Shown here piece after piece: positions 34,340 to 45,124 of a stretch of DNA of 64,000 bases. Location of the stretch: contig QZLH01000253.1 in assembly GCA_003833135.1 (NCBI GenBank), forward strand, positions 55,685 through 119,684. Reading direction: 5' to 3'. The position numbers were made by a program, and so were the translations under genes. The DNA comes from Oehlia diaphana. Its lineage: Eukaryota; Glomeromycota; Glomeromycetes; Glomerales; Glomeraceae. The notes beneath the pieces are model-generated. The model saw nothing but the letters and a program-made list of their open reading frames with translations, had not been told where the DNA came from and ran no database searches. The first letter of the stretch is position 1. Each line of letters begins with the position of its first letter.

Positions 34340-34582
34340 TTAGGATGTGAATACGATCCTCATCATCAGGCGTCTCGTTAAAATAAGAAAAGATCCTATC
34401 TTCGGATTCTCTGCAGAATAAATTTTACGGAAGTCATTATGATCGATTGGCCCCAACTTTTTTCTCACTTCATTTTCAAGATCTGCCTTAGAAATCTCGA
34501 TTGTGAAAATTACGTTCTTATTTTCTGCATTACGGAGGCGGAAGTTAAGACTCACAATATCATTATCTGTGCTGGAAGACAT
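34340..34582 (-). pseudogene. Short ORF resembling a divergent CRN N-terminal domain
   Basis: From ATG 34582 the frame reads MSSSTDNDIVSLNFRLRN and continues for 80 codons to a stop at 34340. A one-base shift near 34405 gives an alternative acidic ending (FNETPDDEDRIHILILP) that looks more like the close of a ubiquitin-like/CRN header domain. No downstream effector part is attached. The assignment is weak; it could also be an unrelated short gene. Confidence 0.35.
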
Positions 34583-35129
34583 TTTGCTTTCCTAAATACA
34601 AGAGCCCATAGTGAGAAAAACTCGCTCCCATACGTACATAACTTCCAGCATATACGTACATACCTTATTTTGCGTTATTTTTACGGGAATGATTTTTGCG
34701 GAAAGTTGGCTGAACTTCCGCGAGTTCTTTCATGCTTTATATCTTGCTGGGAAAAAGTTAAGGAGTTATGAAGCGTAAGTAGCATTGTCGTATGATTGCC
34801 AAGAGCTCTATGAAAGCACATGTAAACGGAATCTTCATACCTTTTCACATGTAGATCTACCTTGCAAGACATAGTTGGTTTTACGCCTGGCGATCTCGGA
34901 ATTGCGAGTCCCTCAGCCCTTCATAACATATGCTTTTGTCGGCACTATTAACTTATAGAGTAGACCCCGTGTTGCGTGTAGACTTCCTTTAACATTTTTC
35001 TCACAATTATTTGGGAAAAAAAATAAAGGTTTTTTTCGAATGTATATAGACCTGTCTAGTGATCCACATATTTTTGTCACACAATTTGTGGCTCAGCAAA
35101 ATCTTCCGAGCTGATCATTGCTCCGGACA
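34583..35129. other. Between decayed genes, nothing intact
   Basis: Composition is like the surrounding pseudogene block. Short coding-like frames exist on both strands, but none has a recognisable motif. Confidence 0.4.
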
Positions 35130-36654
35130 TCATGAAACTCGGAAAAAATAACTTGAATCGGAAGAAATGGATTCGGTTTCTGTCTCTGTTTCAGAATAGC
35201 TCGAATCGCAATATTCGCCTAGGTCAATTGAGGCATTCTGATCAATATCATATGTATCGTATGTTTCGAAATCTGGCCATATTAGCTCATAAAACTTTTC
35301 CAATGAGTTAATGGATTTCTCAGTGTTATGTTATTTCTCGCATTATACCATTCGGGAGTATACATATATTATACGTGCTAGGGCTGAACTTTGCCTGTTA
35401 TTATTGATCTTATTAATCACATTTGCTGAAATTTCCTTGAATGTTGGATCTTTACTTGCCATATCAATAAATGACTATATCAAATTGTTTAGATCTTTAT
35501 GCGAAGGCTGATGGATTATAACACCCATTCCAGTACTCGATTCACTAAGCCTGCATACATGCTCACATGAGAGGATGCCTATCTGTTTTGAGTACAACAG
35601 CGCTGAGGTAGGAAGTTGCAAAACAAGCCTCACCAGCGTCTACTGGATACCCACGAATTTTATCCGGGAATGTCACATCCACGGCGCAAAATGCCCTTCT
35701 GACGAACATATAGTATGATAGCGGGATTTCAGTAAGCTTGCCTCGAGTTCGCTTATAACCGGTGCTCACGCCGACCAGATTATAATGCATTTCGCGGAAA
35801 TATTACCCAGTTCATTATCTAAGGCTTCATCAAAAGCCTTCTGCAATTTTTTGGGATCTTTTTCAAAGTTGGTTGTGACTCGTGGGGACTTCGTTGTCGA
35901 ATTTCAGCATTAGCAAACCCTTCCGCTACTGTTATGAAACGAATCATTTGATCTTCCATGACAGTCTCAGTTCTTTTGCGTAGGTAAGAAATATCGCGAA
36001 AACCACGTAGACACGCCAAGTTGTACATCTTCCTTAAGACTTTGACCCAGACTATGTCCACGACGTCTTTCTCCGACGGTGGCGATTCTCAAGATCATCA
36101 TCCCAAGGAATTGGAAAATGATCAATGAAGAGACTATCTTCACATTTATAAGAAACAAATTTATAAATTTTATCTCGAACTTCCTGATGAGTCATACCGT
36201 TGATTCTTAGGCTCTGAAAATCATAAGGGATAGGTGTTTCATCCGGTTTTAATTTCCTTACCACTCGTATAAATTCTGTAAACGAAAAATATTCTCCATC
36301 TTTGGTACAAAGCAACTCTCGCGTAATGTTGCTTCATAAATACGATCTCTGCCTAAATATTCTACTTCATTCAAAAGTCTCGCCAGTTCAAGACTAATAT
36401 GTTCAGCTTAGGTGGTTTGACAACGATGTGAATGTGCTTGTCGAGTCAGTGAAATAACTACTAATCTTCCTCCTTGCGAGGAGTTGATCGTTGTCATGGA
36501 GTGTAAGTTCACTTAGCTCCTTATCATTATGCATCGAAGAAATTAATTCAGCTTTCTTGAGTTGACCAATATCTTCATTTATGTTGATACTTAAGGGGAA
36601 AGCTTGAGAATTTGTGTTTCCTTGAACAAGACAAAATAATTCTATGTCAACCAT
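35130..36654 (-). pseudogene. Crinkler (CRN) pseudogene with unrecognised C-terminal region
   Basis: From ATG 36654 the frame gives a CRN header (IELFCLVQGNTNSQAFPLSI), and the header's usual ending (KHIHIVVKPPK) is present near 36420-36440 in a shifted frame. Further coding pieces follow in changing frames: 36060-36315 (KDGEYFSFTEFIRVV), 35840-36055, 35580-35785 and 35130-35520 with stops at about 35485 and 35342; the last ends in a Glu/Thr/Ser-rich tail and TGA at 35130-35132. Total length fits a protein of roughly 500 aa. CRN proteins carry a ubiquitin-like header for delivery or processing and a variable C-terminal effector domain; here the C-terminal domain is not one I can name. At least three frame changes make it non-functional as read. 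Confidence 0.72.
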
Positions 36655-36727
36655 CTGTTGGTACAAGTGAAAAAAAATTTTGTTCCGGATATTCACAAAA
36701 AAAAATAATATCACAACGTCATATGAC

Positions 36728-39425
36728 TTAAAGCGCAGTAGTCACGCTCACAGAACTCTTCTTTAAGGTGGACTCGTCATCATCTGATGTCACTGAAATA
36801 AGTCTGGAAAGATCACGCTTCAAAATTTGTTCAGCGACCTGATTTCTATCAAGCCAGATATTTCATCAGATGAAGCGTCCATACTGTCAACCATTTTCAT
36901 ATTACACATATTACACGACGAGTAGTCCTCAGTAATTTCGATTCTTGATGATTATTAATGATCTCTGTACTGTGTGATAAGTCAGGAGCAACTTCTTGAC
37001 TCACACTGAAGTTTCTTATTGCGTTGCCTTATTCCATCACTAACACTTTTCTTTCGCACTAAGTCTAAAAATTCGTAAATCTTCCTATCTTCTTTGCAAA
37101 GTTTAGAGCTGGCATTATTGGACTGATCTACAACAGAGTTAGGTACATTGTCAACCAGGAGAAACATCTTGGGTTTTCAGTTTGTTCTCCTCTCTGTCAT
37201 CCCTTAGTTTCACTACTTCGGCCTTAAGCTCAGCGATCTCAACATCAAACATTCTTGGACACAAGTTAAGTAATATCTGTCTCTAGCTCATCGATTCTGG
37301 CCTTGAGCTCGACATTTTCAGCATCATGCCTCTTATTCTCTTCCACACCCTGTTTTAGAAGCTCGGCAATCCTGGCCTTAAGCTCAGATTTCTCGGACTC
37401 GAGCTCAGCAAACTTCCTTCTAAGATCAAGGATCTCAGTATTCTTATCCTTAAGCTCAGCATTCTCGCACTTAATCTCAGCAAATTTCTTCCTAAGCTCT
37501 ACGATCTCAGCTAAGAGTTTGGCATTTAATTCTCTTAATAAAATATGGATATATTCAAATAAAAAAAATCACGTGCGCGTGAACCATTTCCAAGAAAAAA
37601 ATTTATTATTACATGCGTAAAAATAAATACAAAGCTCGGGACTGTGTCCGTGACACAGTAATGACAGTATATGCGAAAAAAAATAAAAGTTCAGGATACA
37701 TGGCGAAGTTTCTATGCTAATGTCTAATGTATAATCCTACATTCTAACTAACCACCTGACATTTACGTGACTTGAAAATTCGTGTTCTTTACGAAAAGTC
37801 TATAAAATCATATTTATTTAAGAAACTAAGAGATCGTAATACAGGAATTTATGAAATAATAAATCCTTACACATTATATCTATCTAGCAAGTTATATTTG
37901 ACTGTTCCTCCCCGAAAGCTTTCTCTTCTTTTTTGTGTCCGCATGACTTGCCATCCCGAAGTCAATCAGGTAGATGTCACCGTTGTCATTAATTAAGATG
38001 CTTTCCTCCCGAATGTCATTGTGGAGGATGCCAGGCTAATGGATCACTTCTAATCCCTTAATAGTCCTTGACTTTTGCCGTTTCTTTATTTTTTGCTCGC
38101 TCAACGAAGTGCCAACAGTGGTCATGCCAATAACGAAGCTCATTCCCCTCCGTAATATCCGTATCACACTAACTTTGGGAAATATTTGCCTTGAATATCA
38201 GCGAGGTCCTTATAAATCTCTACTTCCTTCTGCATTTCTTCCAGAAGATACGGTGGGGCTTTCGCAACTCTTCAAAGCAATCGTATCGCCACGAAACCCG
38301 CATAGGAGTGTTTACAACTTCGTCCTTCACCTAGTAATGCCCTTAAACTTGAAGTCCGAGAAGCTAAACTTTTGCTGTTCTACAGAGGAGTTAAAAAACG
38401 ATTGTTGATATACCGATGTGCTGAAGACCTGTTGATTTATTGAGGAGCTGGAAGACGATTTTGAGTGTGACCGAAGAGTACGTGAATTATTGTCTCCATG
38501 AGCCGGCACTAATAATTGAGGATGAGGAGACTCGGGATTATCTTTCGCCTGTCGAGTTATATAAGCGTATGCCTTGAGTTCAGGTGGGGATACCGACTGC
38601 AGTGGAAGAGTTTTTGAGATCCAAAGCTCTGTATGCTCCCGACGTAGAAACTAGTGTTATCAAATACCGTATCTACGTTTATTTTCCCCATATAGTTGTA
38701 GATTCGTTGGATCATCGTTCTTTCCTTTTCATCCGCCTGATAAACTCGGGAAATGTCCTTCCATTGATATTTTCCAATACATACTTCCTCTTAACTTCGA
38801 TCACCAATGTCAATGAATCCACGAAATAATGGCAGGTGAAATCAGGTACGCCAGGAGCATCAGGTTGACGTTTTGAGAATCTATATTCTGGCCTTGTAAG
38901 CCCATTTAACACCAAACAAATATAGACATTATAGCAAAACGAACATCCTCCTCATTTAATACCACTTTATCTTGAATAAATTGCGGTCATTCGAATCTCG
39001 GTTGTTGATAAAAGCGGAACCTGTTCACTTCCTCGAAAAAGTCATTCCATAAATGTGGAGAGTCACCATTGACCTTCGTAGAGTTCTTTGATGCAGTACA
39101 TCATATATATTTCGGAGAATATGCTATATGTGGTGGAATACAAGTCAACGCTGCGAACTGGAAACGAATAAATAACGAAAATTTACGAGGGAGGTGAATC
39201 GAGAAGTATTTCGAAATTTTTGCTTATTGCCAACAGTTCGTCACTGTCCTGGAGTATTAGATTTCTTAATTGATCGTCAGGGGTCGTCACCTTCCATAGT
39301 TAGCGAAAGTTTGCGCATTTTTCGTCTTTATAACCTCCTTAAGGTAACTGACAAGACTATTCCCTTCTATATTAATAGGGAAAGCGTTCGCTAGAGTATT
39401 CCTTTAACAAGAACAAGGCACGTTT
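36728..39425 (-). pseudogene. CRN-nuclease-kinase-coiled-coil pseudogene
   Basis: Minus-strand pieces appear in the expected order. A CRN header lies around 39280-39425 (NTLANAFPINIEGNSL, then LKEVIKTKNAQTFAN) and a header end at 39190-39270. A helical linker follows at 38990-39140. A PD-(D/E)xK nuclease-like core is at 38712-38935 (PDFTCHYF, then LVIEVKRKYVL). A Ser-rich linker spans 38327-38600, and a protein-kinase-like domain 37900-38300 with IALK-type lysine, HND in the catalytic loop (ILHNDIREESILIN) and DFG. A Leu/Glu coiled coil lies at 37280-37560 and a basic/acidic tail at 36728-37170, ending TAA 36728. Stops occur at 38036, 38140, 38164, 38987, 39042 and 39063, and several frame shifts are present. 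REase plus kinase CRNs are a known class; this copy is dead. Only 73 bp separate it from the next CRN start. Confidence 0.75.
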
Positions 39426-40083
39426 ATTACAAGATTCACTTGGTGGTAAACTCTTATGTTGGCTTGTGTTTCACCTGCTGATTCTAATTTTATGGATACC
39501 TTAAATACACTTCGGCTTATATAGTATTTTTTAGTATTTTTTGCGAAATTTTATTGGTGCAAACTGGCGTAAGAGACCGATACCCAGATATCTCCCGCGG
39601 CTTAGTATTACACAGATCATTTATCTTTATATATTCACGTGATATTTTCAGTCCGTTAAAAGACAAATTTCCTTAATTATTACAAAATATATTAAATTAA
39701 TACGTTATTGGCGTTTGGTTCGTGTAAAATAAGAATTTCTTCGTTTTCAGGATTCCACGGAGTATGACTCGGATATTTTTTTTTTTAGGATAAAAAGGAT
39801 AAAAAAAATCTTGGTCTTGATAAAATATTAAAAGTATTCCTTTAATAAAGTTCTTAAACTTAAAAAAAATTTATTACTGAGTATATTTATTACTGCAGTA
39901 AGTATACAAATAAATCAATGAAATGCTATCTTGTATAAATTCCAAACATTCCAACTTTTCCAATGTTTATTGTAAATTATATTATAGACTTTAATCCCTA
40001 CTAAGCACATTATAATTATAAGCTAAAAAAATAATTGCTTTCCCAATAAATATCTGCCTAGTTGTATAGTTATATAAGATCCC
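39426..40083. other. Boundary of pseudogene block, no gene seen
   Basis: Composition returns from balanced to A+T-rich here. It contains the 3' flank of the C2H2-like gene. Confidence 0.4.
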
Positions 40084-40875
40084 TTAACGTAAAAAATTTA
40101 ATTCCGGAACAAAAGCAAAATGTAGAAAATTGATTACAGCATCCGGATCAACGTACAACTTTGAAAGATCTTTCTCTGAGAGAAGAGCGTGAACATCTCT
40201 CAAATGATTCTTCATTTTCCTTATAACACTAGGGTTAAAATCTGGACACATCCTGCATTTGAAAACAGGATGCTCGTCAAGATGATGATTAATTGCTCCT
40301 TGAACATCAAGAATGTCGTGATATTTTGTGTTTTCCATCCTTGATCCACTTGACACAGATAATACGGCAGCCTCCCGCTGCAATTGAGGAATTATTGTGT
40401 TATAAATGTACTCTTTTTTATAATACCCGCCATATTCTTTTGATGGAGATTCTGGAGGGTTAATAAAAGATGAACAAAATGGAAGATATCGGAATAGGAC
40501 ATCATGAATACCGATGGTATAAGGAATAGTTTTCGCCGCTCTTTTATTTCGTTGCTTAACTCCCAATGCGACTAATTTAAGATGTTTAACAATTTCATTT
40601 CGCATGTTCAAAACTACCCTATCTTGTGTTGAATTATTATTATTATATCGGACCAATTGATTAGATTGATTAGATTGGTTTCTTGTAGGATGAGACATAA
40701 CGTTTTCCCATAAAGGGGTTGAATTAGGTATACTTCTTATTATTTGCATTGGGTTTGAGTTAGGGTCGTGTGGTAATTTTGGACTACTATTATGTTTCAA
40801 CTTTTGTCTTGGAGGGCCGTATAACTCCTTCCTAGGTAAATTTTCACTGTGATGTCTATCAGGCCTGATATCCAC
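40084..40875 (-). CDS. C2H2-like zinc-finger protein, 5' end uncertain
   Basis: Open frame of 263 codons ending TAA 40084. No ATG opens the frame at its 5' end: the first in-frame Met is at 40749 (221-aa form), while the upstream Pro-rich codons look coding and are preceded by a possible splice acceptor (gagacag at about 40881), so a small 5' exon may be missing. The region 215-236 holds CRMCPDFNPSVIRKMKNHLRDVH, a Cys-x2-Cys-x(12)-His-x(4)-His finger. The middle is helical and basic, the N-terminal part low-complexity (Pro, Asn, Ser). Probably nuclear. Neighbour to an F-box gene on the same strand with 166 bp between. Confidence 0.6.
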   Translation of the reverse strand: MDIRPDRHHSENLPRKELYGPPRQKLKHNSSPKLPHDPNSNPMQIIRSIPNSTPLWENVMSHPTRNQSNQSNQLVRYNNNNSTQDRVVLNMRNEIVKHLKLVALGVKQRNKRAAKTIPYTIGIHDVLFRYLPFCSSFINPPESPSKEYGGYYKKEYIYNTIIPQLQREAAVLSVSSGSRMENTKYHDILDVQGAINHHLDEHPVFKCRMCPDFNPSVIRKMKNHLRDVHALLSEKDLSKLYVDPDAVINFLHFAFVPELNFLR

Positions 40876-41041
40876 CGGTTCACTGTCTCATTTCAAATAT
40901 TTCAAATAATATATTAAAGTATAAAATGTTTATTAGTATTAATATTTAATAAATAAAATCAAATTAAATATTGTTATGGTAAGATAAGCTAAAATAAAAT
41001 TTACAAATAAAAATGAATCATAAATTACAAATAGAAATATT

Positions 41042-42308
41042 TTAATCGTCAAAAATATACCTTCTTTTAGGGGTTTTTGATGGTTGTAGTGAATTATTAA
41101 AAGTATTATTCATTAAGTTACTTGGTAAAGGTCTAGAATTTAAAGCCTCGATCAAATTTAATTGAAACATATTCCAATTTTTCTGTACAAATGGGTTAAT
41201 CTCAATTTTTGATAACATTTCTGATACAATCGTATACTTCGACAAGATTTCTGGTGTATAAGAGGTATATCGATCACAAAACTTTCGAATAACGTTCTGT
41301 AAATGATCTTTCTGTTCTTTTAATTGCTCTTGCCAACATCTCGTTGCCCAATGATATCGATCAAGAGATTCATCTATAACATTTTGGATCTCTTGTTTTT
41401 TCTTAACAGTCCACTCCCCACGTTTTAAAATATTTACACCCAAGAAATTACTTTGTGATGACGTTATATGAGGAACCCAATAATATTGAGTCTGTCCATC
41501 ATCATCTGGACATGGAACTATATGCGGAGTTCCTGTAAAAACTTCACTCTCTATCTTCCATTCCACTTCGAGCTCTTGACGTCTAAAGTAATAAATAATA
41601 ATAATAATCGACTAAATATATTATCCTTCATGTGAATATTTCTTCAGATAAAAATTTTCTCAACTTGAAAGAACAATTAAGCCATTTCATTTTCAGAATA
41701 AAACGCGACAACTTTATTATAGAATAATTGCTCATTGTTTAAATTCGCAAATAATAACTTTAACGTCGCGTATTTGAAATGAAAAAAAGCTTAAAAGTTT
41801 TTACTTTAGAGTCTAAAAATCCACCGTAAAATTCAATAGGCAATAATAAATAATTTTCTTACCTTTTAGCTCTTTTTTGTAAACATTCTTTACATGATCT
41901 AACACAAGCTACCCAATAAATTTGAATTCTTTTATCTTTACTTTTACAAAATTCACATCCATTTTCAAAATTTAATAATCGAGAGAACTTCTGTTCACTT
42001 AACCCTTTTGGTGGGTCCATATCCTTGAAAGGAGTAAATCTCTCTCTAGATGTTTTCCAAATATCCCATGATATTGATAGAATATTTCCATCGAGCATAT
42101 TTTTAAAATGCTTGCAAACACAAGCCAACATCAATAAATCTTTTGGAGGCAAATGATAACAAATATTGATAAATATTTCATAAGAAATGTTATCTTGCAT
42201 TTTTGAGTCATATCTAACTGGTTCTGAAAAGAATTTCAATATTGCATAAAGCTGGTTAAATTCCTTTGGTAAAGGTGCACTTGTATCGTCTATTTCCATA
42301 GAGTCCAT
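41042..42308 (-). CDS. F-box protein with Cys-rich motif
   Basis: Two exons, 41863..42308 and 41042..41582 (intron 280 bp, GTAAGA donor, TTTAG acceptor, phase 2); 328 aa. The F-box at about 40-85 (YEIFINICYHLPPKDLLMLACVCKHFKNML) is of the general fungal type, unlike the LLVNxxWC class elsewhere in this window. A Cys-x2-Cys ... Cys-x2-Cys segment follows (CEFCKSKDKR...SCKECLQKR, about 122-147), a common zinc-knuckle-like extension of fungal F-box proteins. Exon 2 is helical with many Trp/Gln. Expected role: substrate receptor of an SCF ligase. It is transcribed divergently from RPB6 with about 450 bp between the starts. Confidence 0.85.
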
Positions 42309-42756
42309 ACTAAAAGAAAACCCAAATTAATATTTTTTTCTTAAAAAAATAAATAGAGGCATGACTTTTCTGGTACTTACTTTAATTTCTAATTATTTTA
42401 CTACACTAAACAAAAAGAATATGAAAGGTTGATTAATTCGGGAAAAAAAACCAAAGGTATACCAGGCTTATTGAACTTATAATACCTTATTATTAAGCTT
42501 TAACGTTTATTGATAATACCAAGCCTTCCCGAAAGTAAAATCAGTCGAGTAAACAGTTGAGATAGCAAAATATACTAAAATATATTTGAAATACAATTGG
42601 TTGATCAATCTTTTAATTCTGATCGTGATCACGTTCAGTCAACGGATCAAGTGACACAAAGTTTATTAACCATTAATATATCATGACCAAACCCTGACTT
42701 CAGTAGAGTAGTAATTTTCCACAACTTTTTTGTAAAATATATTCTTATCAAAAAAC
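42309..42756. promoter_or_regulatory. Divergent intergenic region between F-box gene and RPB6
   Basis: 447 bp between two start codons pointing outward, so both promoters must lie here. It contains a gatcacgttcagtcaacgga stretch near 42626-42645 and cctttttt/atttt tracts. I cannot name a transcription-factor site with confidence. Confidence 0.45.
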
Positions 42757-43575
42757 ATGTCAGATTACGACGATTATGATGCTCCCGATGACGCAGGGTA
42801 AAGTTTTTTTTTAGAAATTTCTACAAAGCCTTCGTTTAATGGAGAATTAATCAAAAATTTTCTTTATTATATCCAGATATGAAGAACTTCCAGTGAGTTT
42901 ATGTTTTAAATATCGAATAAAATTAATGTTCTTGTTGTTTATATCAGCTATTTTTTTACATTTAGTTTTCTATTGATCAAATAATTGAATTTTTTATATT
43001 TATTAGGAAGATGATTATAATGAACCAGATATATTAGAAGAAGAACTTGAACCAGAACTTCCAAATGGATTTGGTGGAGATGAAGTAAGAGAAGGAGGGA
43101 TCAATGTACAAAATGGAGTTGCAATATTGACAAATGGTGCAGAGGGCACAGAAATGGATGTTAATAAGCAAGTAACTGTAGAAAAGGAGAAAGTTACTAC
43201 TCCTTACATGACAAAGTATGAAAAGGCACGGATATTGGGCACTCGAGCGTTACAAATAAGGTAATTTAAAATTGTAAATTGATAAATTGAATTTTTTTTT
43301 TTAATATGATTTAGAGGTTAATATTTTTTTTCTTTTTTTTTTTTCTCTTAAGTATGAACGCTCCAATTCTTGTTCCACGTGAAAATGAAACGGATCCCCT
43401 TGAAATAGCTAAAAAAGAGCTTCGTTTTAAAAAAATTCCTTTAATGATACGAAGATATTTACCGGATGGTAGTTTTGAAGATTGGAATGTCAGAGATTTG
43501 ATTATTCCTGAAGATGAAGATTATGGTAGAACGACAAACCCAGGACAAGGACAATCATCACAACCATTACAATAA
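42757..43575 (+). CDS. RPB6: RNA polymerase subunit RPB6 (RPABC2)
   Basis: Four exons: 42757..42797, 42877..42892 (a 16-nt microexon), 43007..43260 and 43353..43575; GT-AG throughout, phases agree, 177 aa. The conserved core is at about 83-160: [20 protein letters not shown] followed by SMNAPILV, then [20 protein letters not shown] and a C-terminal [15 protein letters not shown]6 is the shared small subunit of RNA polymerases I, II and III. The acidic N-terminus ([10 protein letters not shown].., EEELEPELP) is usual for the family; an extra segment of about 37 residues (roughly 46-82) between it and the core makes it longer than the animal (127 aa) and yeast (155 aa) forms. It converges with COQ7 at 43813. 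Confidence 0.96.
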
Positions 43576-43812
43576 TTTCTTTAAAAAAAAAAATGATTAT
43601 AAAATTAATTCACATCCATCATAGATTATTATTTCAAATTATTCAAAACGGATAATTAATAATGGTGCGATTGTTTTCATTTATTTAAATTTTATTTTTA
43701 TTTTATTTTCTCAGAGTAAATAAATCATCTACTAACTCTTAAATTTGAAATTTATATCAAATCATAGTAGTCAACCATTTACATATCTATAAACATAAAC
43801 TATTCTTTATTC

Positions 43813-44158
43813 TTAAATCCTACTAGTTATCCATATTGCTGCTTTACAACCATTATGTATTATTGAAGTCAAAATTCCATGAAATGGTGCCTTACATGAA
43901 TATAATTTTAAAAATTAGATTTATAATTTTAACAAAGAAATATACGTAAATGAAAATACCTTCCGTGCATCCAAATCCACTGCAGTATCTAGATGATGTA
44001 ATTCATCATCACGAAATTGTTTAATAACCTGTATAGAGTATTAGAAATTTATTTTAAAAAAATAATTTATATTATTAATGAACATTTTTAAATTACCTTT
44101 CTCAATTCGGAGACATCATCGTTTTCAATGTGTAACAATTCTCGCAATTGGCTAAAAA

Positions 44159-44191
<33 letters not shown>

Positions 44192-44819
44192 TAAATTGCT
44201 TTAATTGAACATGATTCAGTGTCTTAATAAAGTGGATAACTAGATTATATACTCATTGTAATGTTCTCCAATCACAGTTTCAACAGCTTCCGTACAAGCC
44301 ATAGCAGCTTCTTTACCCATCATAGCAGTACCAGCTCCAAGAATGAATCCCGCGGCTTCCCATACTGGACGTAAAAATGTGGGTCTAACTCTATAACGTG
44401 GTATGATTTCGTCAAAAGTTTTAAGATGATATTTTTCTTGTTCCCACATTTCCTAAATTATAAAATTTTATTTAATTTTACATAATTTTTGAAATCTATT
44501 TTAAATATCAAATAGTATTTACTTGAATGATAGGTCCAACTTTTTTATCGTTACCCAAAATTGCCATTTGACCTTTATAAATGTAATTTGCACCAATTTC
44601 ACCTGCTTGATCAATTCTGATCATACTATCAATGAGTTTCTTTTGTTTTGGAGTTAATGAAATATTTTTATTTTTATCATGATTATTAGTTCCTTTAGAG
44701 GGAGAGTTAAATTTTATAGAAGTAGTATGTATTTTATTATAAGAAAAAGTCGAATTAAAGTAATTACGACGAATCGTCAAACTAATTGAAGAACGTAAAT
44801 AAAATGATTTATAAAACAT
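43813..44819 (-). CDS. COQ7: COQ7 demethoxyubiquinone hydroxylase
   Basis: Five exons: 44523..44819, 44253..44452, 44097..44151, 43960..44028 and 43813..43890; all introns GT-AG with consistent phases; 232 aa. Residues 1-45 are Ser/Arg/Tyr-rich with few acidic residues, a likely mitochondrial presequence. The diiron-carboxylate motifs are present: [12 protein letters not shown] (E74), [10 protein letters not shown] (E105, H108), [10 protein letters not shown] (E157) and DDELHHLD (E193, H196). Other family marks are [11 protein letters not shown] and [18 protein letters not shown]. The enzyme carries out the penultimate step of ubiquinone synthesis (C6 hydroxylation of the demethoxy intermediate) on the matrix face of the inner membrane. 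Start is ATG 44819. Confidence 0.96.
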
Positions 44820-45124
44820 TTTATAGTAATAAAATTAATGAAATGAGTGAAATGATTATATAAATTTTTTTGCCGATCGGGTCAATCAACCGCAGTTTTA
44901 TTTTACTACTTTGATTAATTAATTTTAATCATAAGTTCTATTGATCTACCGATATAATTTAAATTAAATAACTTTTTTTTCATTAATATAATAATAAATG
45001 TAATAATATAAAATACAGATAAAAAAAATACAGATAAAAACATTATTTACAACCAAAAAATAAAATAAAATAATATACTGTAGATAAATAATAAATTATA
45101 TATATAAAAATTTATGGTGTAAAT
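44820..45124. other. COQ7 upstream / SPRY gene 3' flank
   Basis: 305 bp, A+T-rich, without coding signature. It holds the COQ7 promoter side. Confidence 0.4.

Noticed and set aside
38109..38408. Plus-strand 99-codon frame
   Set aside because: It is the antisense of the kinase-like pseudogene segment, which carries the recognisable motifs.
40084..42308. One large F-box plus zinc-finger fusion gene
   Set aside because: The F-box protein closes cleanly at TAA 41042 after two exons; no splice path joins it to the C2H2-like frame in phase.
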